This document shows, piece after piece, positions 1-9,071 of a stretch of DNA of 20,030 nt (its first letter is position 1; each line of letters starts with the position of its first letter). The stretch covers positions 1 to 20,030 of the forward strand of contig JADNYJ010000577.1 of NCBI GenBank assembly GCA_015501075.1. Reading direction: 5' to 3'. Source of the DNA: Gymnopilus junonius (taxonomy: Eukaryota > Basidiomycota > Agaricomycetes > Agaricales > Galerinaceae). The notes beneath the pieces are model-generated. The model was not told where the DNA came from. It saw only the letters and a program-made list of their open reading frames with translations, and made no database searches. The translations under genes were made by a program, and so were the position numbers.

Positions 1-2724
1 AGAAATAAATCCTAGGATATTATACTTGGATGCCACGGAACGGTGGTTCTGGTCCCGCTTGGCTCGGTACAACTGCATGGGGTCATGTTGGAGGATGCCA
101 GCCGACCATTCGTCTAGCATGGTAGGAATCAAGACGTTAATGAGCTATCACTGTCAGTGGCTACTGAACATGGTAGGATGAGAACGAAGACTCAAGTGGT
201 TGGAATGACCACATCATCACCGGCAGTATTTGGCAATTCAAAGCGGGTCGCAGGCATTTTCGCCAAGGGACCTGCCCTTAGTTATAAACCTCGTGACTAA
301 TATTCTCCCAACGCGTCGAGCACGATACGCGTCTCATCAGTCCAGTTGAGACAAAGAACAGAAATTAGCATTCAGGTTTATATGAAGTTATGAGAAGTAC
401 ATTTGTTTGCGCTGACAGGCAGCTATTCTATAAATTCTCTGTAGTTATCATCCCCATACAGGCTCGATGATGTTTTATGTCGACTTGAAAATTTATCAAT
501 GTACATTTCGCCATTCTCGTCAATTCCAATCACAGCCAGGGTCAAAAAAGTTTCAGGGTTAGCGTCCTCCGCAAACCGTTCTTCGTTCTGCCTCTGTGAG
601 GGATGGACCTTGTCCGTGGACAAATAAGAACGACAACTCATTTGGATCATATCTGAGTCTGCACATGTTTAGATCACCATTGGCAGAAATGGACATAGTG
701 GTGCACAGTCCAAGATCCGTAAATGCTTTGCCGGTAAGCCAGACTTGCTTCAATTTGTTGAACGAGGTCGCCAAATGGGTCTCTGGCATCTCCGTCTGAC
801 GCAGTCGACTGTTTGAGTAAACAAAATGTCGACATCATTGATGTGGCAGTTCAGTGTGAGCCGTTGTTCCAGAAGTGGTGCGTCATGAAGAAAGAATATG
901 GAAGAGGGCAGGAGGGACGATGCCTAAGTTACGTCGAAAAATATTGCTTTGCACTGAGGCACGTGGAGTTTCCAGTGCCTGCAATAGCTTTAACCCTCCT
1001 TCTTTCGATCGACTTCTTCACTTGTTCAGATTAAAACACCAGGACTTCTAGCGACGCATCCTCTTAATTTCTGGACCATTCAAAAGCGTCCAGCATCTCG
1101 GGGATGGATCTCGAGCTACATCAATGACAATCCTCTTCTGGCATTCTCGATTTTGGGCGACAGAATCGCGAGGAAGTTCGCATGCATATGCAATATTGAA
1201 GGGGAATAATGAAGATGAAGATAACTCAGAATGTATCCAATACCTAGTTTGGAATACTCCTGGCTCTATAATGGTCGGACGGAGGCTGTTGAGGTGTTTG
1301 AAAAGTGGATACCACATCAGCTGCTGGTCTGGTCCAGGAAGAAGAGCGAGGTGGTTATCTAGGATAATCAAATGCAGTTACAAGTCGAATAATGGGCGAC
1401 ATGGTTAGGGGTTCCCACCGAACCACAGGGATAGGGTTTTGCAGTACTACCAAGTCATTCGATGAGACACCTGTCAAAATTTAGTTGATAAGTAATGCCA
1501 AAGGACTGTTGCCAATGAGAAGATGAATCAGTGAGAGCATTTTAATGAGGGATAAAATTTACAACATATACACGCTGTTATGGGGATTGTGAAAGAAAGG
1601 TATTGACAAGTCTTGGTTATGGTTAACGCCAAATGACCTGCCTTGGTTCTAATCACATGATAGCATTCAGGACTTGGGCCCTCGGCTACGCTCGGTGGCT
1701 TGAACCTTGTCAATGACATCTATTCCATTCTACATGTATTGCTCAAAGTTCTGCTGGAGCCAAAGGGGAATCCTTTTGACCCGTTCATATACCCTTCAAA
1801 TCAATTCACTCGGGACAAGGAAACAAGCATCTCCAGCGAAAGTAGACCACCGAGTGGCATTACTCGCAGGGCCAAATCAGCATGCAGTTGGTTTGCTCAC
1901 CATAATCGCACCTATGGTCTTGCTATTTGGATCGGAGGCCCTTGAGTCCGCGTCAAATTCAGTTCTCGCATGCAAGCAAGCTTTCTAGCTGAGTTCATCT
2001 GTCGCGCATGGCGAAATACTGGAAATCGACACAACCGCCCGACCTGCCACGCCTGCGATATCAATCTGGCTAAGGAGGAACTGGACTGAACCTGTGGAAA
2101 CCCATGAATCCGGATTCTGACGAAATTCATTTTGACTGGTCCTTACTTGGGCCCGATAGCTGATCCTCAGTTGCTTACTGGCAGGGCTACCAAGGGATGT
2201 GCTGCTTGGGATCCTATTTTTGACTGAGTCGTTTTCATTAAGAATTCCTTGTGTTCAGTACTAGTGGAGCCTGGAATGGAGGAAGAGGTCATTTTCAAAG
2301 CAGTTAGCAATCGCGAAGTACGTGATGTATCAAGACCCATCTGTGGGTATGATCTACTTGTGCAATATACTTAGGACTACGCATCAGAGCCTTGGAACCT
2401 TGGTGGAAAGAGTTTTTGGAGGAGTGCACATAGTGGTTCTTGCAAGCATGCACGAAATTGCTTTGCGGAAGATCTCGTTTACATTCACCTCGACTGCTTC
2501 GAATCTTCACAAGCCTTTACTCAGGCGGTCTTCGATGCATTCATTGGTAGGCAGAAAATGGTTATTTTCAAACGTGACTGACATAATATTTTGTAGTACT
2601 TCTTTATGTAGTGAACTTCACCGCGGCACTTTATTATAGATAATGTCTTGATGATGATTGGGATTTTGCAAGGACTACATATCGCACATAGAGACCAGTC
2701 CTAGGCAACATTTTCGCTACAGAG
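1..2724. other. No recognisable gene; stop-broken open stretches
   Basis: I find no gene here that I can name. Several stretches look protein-like but are cut by stops or frame changes. On the minus strand, about 850-423 reads as two overlapping frames, one around residues LATSFNKLKQVWLTGKAF and the next around TFLTLAVIGIDENGEMY. On the plus strand, 1707-2117 is open except for one TAG after 1985. A third stretch, 2275-2560 on the plus strand, is broken once near 2370. None shows a catalytic motif or domain signature I recognise. The pattern could be decayed genes, old transposon sequence or chance, and I cannot choose between these by eye. Confidence 0.4.
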
Positions 2725-2734
2725 GCTTCATAAC
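2725..2734 (+). repeat. Left 10-bp target-site duplication of the outer element
   Basis: GCTTCATAAC occurs here directly before AAGGGGTCCCGGG, and again at 5793-5802 directly after the mirror end CCCGGGACCCCCTT. An exact 10-bp direct repeat abutting inverted ends on both sides is what a target-site duplication looks like. Confidence 0.75.
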
Positions 2735-3062
2735 AAGGGGTCCCGGGCCGTAAATCCCGGACCACACCCTGGGCGGTTGGTTCAGCCATCAGGCTGTTAA
2801 AAATTTTTGGGAATGCCTTCCAAATAGGCCAAAATTAGTAAGAAATATTGCTCAGAGGTGATATACGACAGTGTAGGTGTGCATGGAATGAGTCCTGGAT
2901 GTAGGTTTTATAGAAAAAAAGGGCAATAACTACTCAATTGACATGAAATTGGTGATTATTACATAATGATCAGATAAGATTAGACACAGTTCAGACTACA
3001 GGCAGAGGGAAGCGACGAAATCTACACCGCGCAATCTCAAAAGAGCAACGAGAATGGCATCT

Positions 3063-3477
3063 ATGGCTTCTAACGAGTCCAAAGTGAGTGTTTGTTGAAT
3101 CCCAGAGAGGCAGAAAAAAGTCTTACATGCCGTACTTCATCTAGACTGCAGACATCAAGCCTGACAGCGAGGGTTACATTACTTGCCCGGACTGTGGAGA
3201 AAAGAAATGGTGTGGCACAAGACCAAGGTGATTGCATATGTGAAGAGGAACTCGATCGCTCCGCTGACAATGTAATTGAATGCAGAAGACCTGGATGTGA
3301 GACGCAATGGGTAGATATTCTGACATATTTTTCTGACTTTCACTAACCAAAAAAAATTGTTATGCATCACAGTATCACCTGGCATGTGTAAAACTTCAAC
3401 AAAAGCCCCGTAATTGGACTTGCGAGGCTTGCAAGAAGTCAGACAGCAGGCGAGGAGGAAAGGTAGCATGGCGATGA
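3063..3477 (+). pseudogene. PHD-finger protein remnant, frameshifted
   Basis: An ATG at 3063 gives MASNESK, then a 61-bp intron (3084-3144, GTGAGT to CTAG). The second exon encodes a zinc-ribbon-like start with CPDCGEKKWCGT and meets a TGA at 3229-3231. One base further on, the frame opens into a C4HC3 PHD finger: CIC, then IEC, RRPGC, a tryptophan, a 62-bp intron (3311-3372), YHLAC, and WTCEAC. It ends in a basic tail with a stop at 3475-3477. All eight zinc ligands are present with normal PHD spacing. PHD fingers usually read histone H3 tails. I believe similar short zinc-ribbon plus PHD proteins are expanded in Agaricomycete genomes, but that is from memory. The protein looks truncated as well as frameshifted, since the text runs straight into the Tc1-like insertion. 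It is cargo of the outer element. Confidence 0.6.
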
Positions 3478-3545
3478 TGTCATATTTCCTTATTTAGACA
3501 ATGTGCCTGATTACGTGGCTGGTTGGTTCAGCCAATGGGTCATTA

Positions 3546-3570
3546 CAGTGCCTTGCATATGAAACTGCCA
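3546..3570 (+). repeat. Left terminal inverted repeat of the Tc1-like element
   Basis: These 25 bp, beginning CAGTGCCTTG and ending AACTGCCA, are the exact reverse complement of 5718-5742. TA precedes them at 3544-3545. Confidence 0.9.
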
Positions 3571-3646
3571 ACGCGATTTCTGCGTCAACCTTGTTTGTTT
3601 GGCTACCTGTGACCATCAGTCACTTCTCGGATCTCGGAATAATGGC

Positions 3647-4378
3647 TCCGGACAGAAGGTTCCGAATTTCGAGAGTCCGCCCCTCCGCTTGTCTGCACGT
3701 CCGCACGAGGCTGACAAATATCCCAAAGCGGATGTGACGATCGTGGCTGTCACCTCTCGTGATTAGCGCGTCACCCTGTCCTCGACGCATCGCCTGCGTT
3801 TTGACCGCAAAATACAAGAGATTTTGTGGATGTCTTTTGCCCGCCTTTGTGGTTTTTTGGCAGGTGCCAGTATTATATAAATATATTAATTAAGTAAGAA
3901 TTTTTGAAAGGCTTGTGACAGTTTGTCAACGTTGATCTCAGGTTGCAACTTAGCGGGCAGAACTGCACCCAACGGCCTCCAGCGATGCATCTGTCTGGAG
4001 CATCAGGGTGGGATGGCAGAACAAAAATGCATTTGATGCAAATTTTTGTGCCCCATCGCCCACGGTAATACATGTATCACCTTGAAATTATCGGTATAAA
4101 ACCCTTTTTTTCTCAAATGCGCGCCGCATTAACATTCGCACTTCAGTTTTCATTTTGATTTCCAACTTATAGGAACAGATAAATTATAAATTATATATAT
4201 ATGCTATTTACATATTAAAGCTGTCTTGGATACTAAATAGAGAGGACGAGAGACTCTGGGGGCAATGAAATTATGGGTGTGGCATGGCAGGCGTGATTGT
4301 TGTGTAAGCAACCAAGTGCGGACGTGCGGACTGTGCGGAGGGGCGGACTCTCGAAATACGGAACGTCCTCGCTCCGGA
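3647..4378. repeat. Inverted-repeat (foldback or MITE-like) unit nested in the Tc1-like element
   Basis: The left arm (3647-3706) and right arm (4316-4378) are inverted copies about 60 bp long, both starting TCCGGA and ending CGTCCGCAC on their own strands. The core ATTTCGAGAGTCCGCC and the bases after it match exactly. The arms are GC-rich, while the roughly 610-bp centre is AT-rich with no gene. It contains a TATATATA tract near 4190-4200 and an imperfect palindrome around AAATGCATTTGATGC near 4024-4048. I cannot define a clean target duplication. It could be a foldback or MITE insertion, or a rearranged part of the transposon's own flank. Confidence 0.65.
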
Positions 4379-4458
4379 TGCCTGGTTGGAGTGTCCCCAT
4401 TGCACGGAGGCTCGCAATACTGAATTGGTTGCATAGACATTGAATTTGTATGGTAAAT

Positions 4459-5574
4459 TTACATGATTTCAGCACCAAGGAAGTAGTAGCCACAATTTTC
4501 GATCCATCCCACAGCCATATCCAATGTAATTGATGCTGCTGCCTGAAAAATCAACCAAGGGCGACATTGAGGATTGATGGCTTCGTTTTCGTGGCGCCTT
4601 AGCCAAGCCTTGAGGGAATGGAATGATTGCTCGATAGGGTTGAAATCAGGAGAGTAGGGAGGGAGATATATCAGCTTTGCTCCTGTTTCAAACATGTCAA
4701 TTGAATTTGAGTGAAGAGACCAAAAATTGACTTGAAAAGAGTTACCACATTCTTGCACAATTAGTCTCTCAACTTCTTCATCGTGGTGGATTGAGCAGTT
4801 GTCCATGATGACAACACTATTTGGTCCAGGATATGGGTTGAGTTTCGGGGCCTAGAAAATATAATTGTGAATTAGAACTTTGTTCTCAAATTACGAAGCA
4901 AGAATATTATGAATATATACCACTTGCTCCTTCAGAAAGGTCAGAAACTTCTCTTTGTTGACAGAACCTTCGAAAATGTTGAGGGCAATGTAGCCCTCAC
5001 AAGTGAAAGCAGGAAGGACAGAGTAATGCTGTCCCCTTATAAAAACCTCCTTACGAACGCAAGCTCGACCAACTTGTGCCCAGCCCATCTGCCGCTGATT
5101 GGTGCGATCATTGACACTGGATTCGTCGAGCCATACCATGTAGTCTGCTGGAATTTCTGCAAAAGCAGCCTGCCAGGTCGCACGAAGGAGTTTGTTATGC
5201 TCAACTGCCTCACTCGAGACCTTTTTGTGAGAAAGTGCCATCCGATGCATTGCCCGAGAGATAGTGGCGAGAGAAACATCAACATCGCGATACTGAAGAA
5301 GTTGCTCATGAACTTCGTTGAGATAAAGGACCGGGTTGGCATCGATGAGAGATGAAATATAATTCATGTCCCCCATGTTCAGAATACGGGGACGGCCTCG
5401 CGGTTTCGCCAATGGATTGTTCACAACTCCGTATTCACGATGCAAGTGAAGTACTTCTCTGACAGTGCGCTCACTGCAACCTGCAAGTTTAGCTATCTCC
5501 TCATTGGACTTGCCCAGATCTGTTTTCCACATAACCATGCATTGGCGAATTTCTTGCGAAAGATGGGGAGGCAT
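4459..5574 (-). CDS. Tc1/IS630-like DDE transposase (3 exons)
   Basis: This transposase should bind the element's inverted repeats and cut and paste it into TA sites. Exons are 5574-4921, 4851-4746 and 4682-4459, with GT-AG introns of 69 and 63 bp, giving 327 residues, normal for the family. The start MPPHLSQ is the first in-frame ATG after a TGA. A helix-turn-helix lies near residues 23-49 (EEIAKLAGCSERTVREVL), then a basic PRGRPR patch and a second helix-turn-helix region. The DDE triad is D150 (VWLDESS), D235 (VIMDNCSIHH) and E271 (PDFNPIEQ). Removing the second intron is needed to reach the usual spacing, with 35 residues between the last two acids and an unbroken AKLIYLPPYSPDFNP block. 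No stop or frame break is seen, so it may be functional. The intron positions are my own reading. Confidence 0.9.
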
Positions 5575-5717
5575 TGGGACGAAGGATGGATCCAATAGTC
5601 ATTGCGCGAATGCGTACCGACGCGAAGAGGCTGAGATCCGAGGCCGTCCAAGACCCAATTGGGCAAGGACCCTTGTCACGGTACAAAGCGGTACAAACAC
5701 GATTTCAGAACTTCGCC

Positions 5718-5742
5718 TGGCAGTTTCATATGCAAGGCACTG
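5718..5742 (-). repeat. Right terminal inverted repeat of the Tc1-like element
   Basis: This is the exact reverse complement of 3546-3570. It ends in CACTG and is followed by the second TA at 5743-5744. Confidence 0.9.
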
Positions 5743-5792
5743 TAAAAAAAATATGGAGGATAGTTAAATATTTTTTATCCCGGGACCCCCTT

Positions 5793-5802
5793 GCTTCATA
5801 AC
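5793..5802 (+). repeat. Right 10-bp target-site duplication of the outer element
   Basis: This is the second exact copy of GCTTCATAAC (first at 2725-2734), directly after the right inverted end. It marks where the original host sequence resumes. Confidence 0.75.
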
Positions 5803-5944
5803 GCAATGAAGCTCTCGTCAGCGGCTTGATCGGGATATCAGCAAAGCAATCTATCTTTAGAGCAACGCGTTACGCTCCACGTGAACTATGACAATGCACT
5901 AATTGGTGAGAATAACACGAAAAGGCCGGTTCGCACAAACCGCC
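5803..5944 (+). promoter_or_regulatory. Short upstream region of the hydrolase, with an E-box
   Basis: Only 142 bp of host sequence separate the outer element from the hydrolase start. A CACGTG E-box (bHLH-type site) lies at 5878-5883, 62 bp before the ATG. There is also an ACGCGT at 5865-5870. No TATA box is seen. The mobile DNA probably displaced any further upstream promoter sequence by about 3 kb. Confidence 0.3.
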
Positions 5945-7673
5945 ATGGTCGCTACAAGTCCGTACCAATGCCTCACACTATCACTGCTCATCCTCCCGCC
6001 GCTCTTGATTACCACCTACTTTATGGCGGCATTCCCAAACCCACCAGCGCCGATCTTAATACACCCATCCTTGGCTAGCATGCCGCCCACGTCAAGATCG
6101 TGGTCAATATACCCCGAGGACTTTTACTCGAACGGAGGATATGCCACGTTTCCCAATGGAAAGGTGTGTTTTTTTGCTCTGGGTAATGCTTTGGGTTGCA
6201 TTTGGACGTTGTTTCGAATTTTTAGGTTCGGTATTGGCTTTTGGGTCCGGAGAAAGGCAAGAAGGTGAGTGTGTGATTGATTTCTCTTGGGCGTCATTGA
6301 TTGAAACTCTGCCTTGTTCTTAATCATAGGTCGTTCTGATACACGGATTGTCAATTCCCGCCATCGTCTGGAAAGATGTGGCCCCCAGCCTGGCCGCGCG
6401 TGGCTATCGCGTTTTGCTGTACGGTGCGTTGCATTGCACAGCAAGGGTTACGTGAGAGTGCCAAACACATTTGCTGAAAATTTCTTTTGCTGCTGTACAC
6501 AGATCTATACGGGCGAGGATACTCTGACGCACCGGTGACGACTTATGATACCACATTGTATACCACGCAACTCGCATTGCTGATGCAATATCTCAAATGG
6601 GACAAGGCTAACATCGTCGGACTCTCAATGGTTCGGTTTGGTTATCTGCAACGTGTTAAGTCCCTTACTGATTATCTGCATATTATGATAGGGCGGAGCG
6701 ATCGCAGCGGCTTTTACAGCTCATTTCCCCCATCTTGTTGATGAGGGCGTTGGGCTTATCGCCTCTGCTGGGCTTATAGAAGTACGTGTTTTGCAACGTT
6801 GCTCTTGTTCATTCTGCATGTCTCATTTTATCTTGCATGTTCATCCTTTCGTGTCTGCTCTCACTCTGGTCGTCTCCTGTTTCACTCTTGTTCTGAACGC
6901 CGACTCTTCTCAACGAATCGTGGATAATGCGCGTTTATTAGCCAACACATATCTCACGCACGGCTAAATTTATGTCGTCTCCCTTGGTCCAAACTTTAGT
7001 GTCCAGTAAGCCAGTACAAGTAAGTGGTCTTTTTATAGTCCATCCCTTTCTATTTTGGTCTTCCCTTCGTTCTCCTTAATGAACGTGATTAACGTGCTCT
7101 CTCTGCATATCTAGATGTACATGAGGAATCTGACGGACAGGAATGCGACCAAGGATGTCGACACGAGTAATCCTATTATCGAGGTATGAACACTGTTCAG
7201 CCATGTTCTCATTGCTTCTTTTTTGGCTCACATTTTCCTACCAATAAATAGATCGTGCGTCTGCAGTCGGCACACCTTCCGGGTTACAATAACGCCCTCT
7301 CGTCATCACTTCGTGATGGACCTATTCGTGGGCAGGCCGGCATCCTTCCAATCGGCTGGCTTTGAAGGTAAACGGGTATTAATCTTACACGTACGTGCCT
7401 CTTCTATTTCTGTTCAGATTCCCATCCGTTTTTAATTTTCTCGCTTTCAATATGACATGCTTGCTGATTGGGTACTTGATGAAATAGGGCACAGAGGATG
7501 TCACTGTTAACCCGAAGTACGCCGCTCAGATTGCCGAGCTCCTTCCTGCTGCTTCAAATAAGAGATTGGTCATCGTCGATGGTGCTGGCCATGATCTCTG
7601 TGTGAGCCATTCCGCGGATGTTGTGGACGCACTGAATGAGCTCTTGGATGGCCGGAGCTGGAAGACGTCATGA
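5945..7673 (+). CDS. Membrane-anchored alpha/beta hydrolase, 9 exons, one apparent frameshift
   Basis: This is an alpha/beta-hydrolase-fold protein of 346 residues if one extra base is ignored. Exons are 5945-6163, 6226-6264, 6330-6423, 6503-6630, 6692-6781, 6942-7019, 7115-7183, 7252-7390 and 7488-7673, all with GT-AG introns. Residues about 9-30 form a hydrophobic stretch (LTLSLLILPPLLITTYF), a likely signal anchor. VVLIHGLS is the oxyanion-loop region. DLYGRGYSD follows, then the nucleophile elbow GLSMGG with Ser159. The acid is probably Asp289 (GTEDV) and the base His320 (DGAGHDL). Exon 8 breaks frame near 7336-7341: DGPIRGQA is in one frame and SFQSAGFEGKRVLILH in the next, as if one base were inserted in GGCCGGC. 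Read literally, it stops before Asp289 and His320. The substrate is unknown; the fold covers esterases, lipases, epoxide hydrolases and others. Confidence 0.85.
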
Positions 7674-8631
7674 AATGGAATGTCAAGATGAACAAAAAAT
7701 TCAGCAAGTGCACAAGAAACTACGAGGAAATCTCTTGGGCCTACGATTTGTGGACACTTTACGTGACCGCATCTTCTATGGGATGTTTTAAATTTTTTTG
7801 GCCGGATTAATTATGGGTTTTCCGCCTGCTTTATTGATTCTGCAAGGCCTTGTTTGGATTGGATTGGCCATTCTTTCCCCTCATCATCCTTTCGCTGTGT
7901 TCTGCCTGCCGAAGCAGAAGCTACTTTGGGCTATGGTCATCCGCTACCGCGACACCTCTCTTCGATCATCACCCCACCTGAAAGCCAAAGGTACCTTTCC
8001 TCACCCCTCTTCACTTCTTCGCACCTTGCAACGGCTCGATCAAGCCCGCTACTTTCAGTGGTTTTTACGCCTTTCGCCGACGACTTTCATCTCCATCCCA
8101 CCCTATCATAGCTATTCAAGTATACCCCCTTCCCTAGGCTGTAGTGACGCCGCCGACGAGGATGACAGTCACCTAGAGTATCCCCACCAGGCCTGTTCTA
8201 ATATTGATTATCTATTTATTCTCTTTCCCTTTTGACCACATGTGCACGTATTTACCAAGTACTCTTTGTTTTAGTCGATTATGTAGTTACCTTTGTCACT
8301 GTTTCATTCTCTTCACTGGTTGTGGTACCATTTCATCTTTTTTGTTTGTAGTGTTGTTTGTAGTATTAGCTGTACACCAACCTATGAAAGTTTCATCTTT
8401 CACTGTGTGTAAAAATAGTTGGGCTCGGAAGAGCCTTGGAGCTTGGCAACTCATTCAGCCAGCAGAAACCAGTCAAAGTATTTTGCGAAGCTTTGCAATT
8501 TTTTTTAAGTTCTACTCCCTTCCCTATGAAAATGACACCGATAATCTTTTGAAAGTGCCAGCGGCGGGTTAGGCCGAAGTATCATCGGCCTTCGTCCGAT
8601 TCCAAATGGTCACTGGTGTCCAGACCACAAA
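7674..8631. other. Intergenic, pyrimidine-rich; no gene seen
   Basis: This is the stretch between the hydrolase stop and the ASADH upstream motifs. The plus strand is rich in C and T, especially 7850-8350, which keeps plus frames open by chance (for example 7798-8235). Those frames show no domain, no repeated codon pattern and overlap in several frames. It probably holds the hydrolase 3' untranslated region and the ASADH distal promoter. Confidence 0.5.
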
Positions 8632-8638
8632 TGACTCA
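8632..8638 (+). promoter_or_regulatory. Gcn4/CPC1-type site TGACTCA, distal copy
   Basis: This is an exact TGACTCA, the half-site-pair motif bound by the bZIP activator of fungal general amino-acid control (Gcn4 in yeast, CPC1/CpcA in filamentous fungi). It lies 440 bp upstream of the ASADH start codon, an enzyme of the pathway this system controls. Binding is inferred. Confidence 0.5.
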
Positions 8639-8858
8639 CAAGTCAAACTTGCTCGCATCGACATCTCCTACAACCGTTCTTTCTTCTACTTTCCTCTTTC
8701 GCAAACTCGCATAGAAAAGAAAAAGAGAGCACTCAGCACAGCTCTGAGCCCTCCTCCCGGCTAGCAAAATTTATCAGATAAGCGCAATCACGTGCAAAAA
8801 ATGTGAGGTTGCAGATTCTCAATCTCATTTCCATTGGGTTTGCTGCAGCTGTGTGTTT

Positions 8859-8865
8859 TGACTCA
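8859..8865 (+). promoter_or_regulatory. Gcn4/CPC1-type site TGACTCA, proximal copy
   Basis: This is a second exact TGACTCA, 213 bp upstream of the ASADH start. Two copies within 240 bp before an amino-acid biosynthesis gene make a functional role more likely than one alone. If transcription starts upstream of 8859, this copy would be in the leader. Confidence 0.5.
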
Positions 8866-9071
8866 ACGTCGTCGCTGCTGGCCACCTGCTGTCGGCCATG
8901 AAAAGGAAGACTAGCAGCGGTGATCCAACAGGCAGCCACAGCCAAATCGATCTTGGACCCACATCCCGCTCTCATCCGTCTTCCCCGCACCCCCGCACCA
9001 TCCTCATTACTGACGACCCTTCTACATCTCATAGATCTCCTCAATTTACGAGCAAACATCCGCGAACAGGC

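Larger units (their letters stand above)
3546..5742 (-). mobile_element. Tc1/IS630-like DNA transposon, apparently complete
   Basis: The element is 2197 bp. It begins CAGTGCCTTG and ends CAAGGCACTG, with perfect 25-bp terminal inverted repeats and TA on each side (3544-3545 and 5743-5744). CAGTG at the tip and TA duplication are hallmarks of the Tc1/mariner-IS630 superfamily. Looser inverted similarity continues inward to about 3637 on the left and 5635 on the right, including CTCGGATCTC in both arms. It carries a full transposase on the minus strand (5574-4459). The perfect ends and unbroken transposase suggest a recent insertion. The left interior holds a second inverted-repeat unit (3647-4378). 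The whole sits inside the outer element at 2735-5792, so it is the younger of the two. Confidence 0.88.
2735..5792. mobile_element. Outer DNA element with a PHD-finger remnant and a nested Tc1-like transposon
   Basis: The left end reads AAGGGGTCCCGGG and the right end, on the other strand, reads AAGGGGGTCCCGGG. The element spans 3058 bp and is flanked by the exact 10-bp repeat GCTTCATAAC. Removing the nested Tc1-like transposon and one TA leaves about 860 bp, too short for a transposase, so the outer element is probably non-autonomous. Its cargo is the broken PHD-finger gene at 3063-3477. A 10-bp duplication rules out Tc1/mariner for the outer unit, which duplicates TA only. Mutator-like elements (usually 9-11 bp) fit better, and hAT or KDZ elements (8 bp) fit less well. 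The superfamily is inference. A 14-bp direct repeat, GGTTGGTTCAGCCA, lies at 2775-2788 and 3521-3534. Confidence 0.65.

Noticed and set aside
4683..4745. An insertion between the second and third catalytic acids of the transposase
   Set aside because: The extra residues are an unspliced 63-bp GT-AG intron. Removing it restores normal DDE spacing.
4909..5355. A 148-residue plus-strand frame opposite the transposase
   Set aside because: It is a shadow of the transposase exon, whose DDE motifs and family blocks are clear on the minus strand.
6164..6329. One long 166-bp first intron in the hydrolase
   Set aside because: It resolves into two normal introns around a 39-bp exon (6226-6264) encoding VRYWLLGPEKGKK, which continues the fold's first strands.
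7798..8235. A 145-residue plus-strand open frame after the hydrolase
   Set aside because: The stretch is rich in C and T, which lowers stop frequency. Another frame is open over part of it, and no motif, splice pattern or domain is seen.
8898..9071. An N-terminally extended ASADH start
   Set aside because: The extra 58 residues are low in structure and rich in Ser and Pro, and the conserved Rossmann start follows directly after the ATG at 9072. It is kept only as an alternative.
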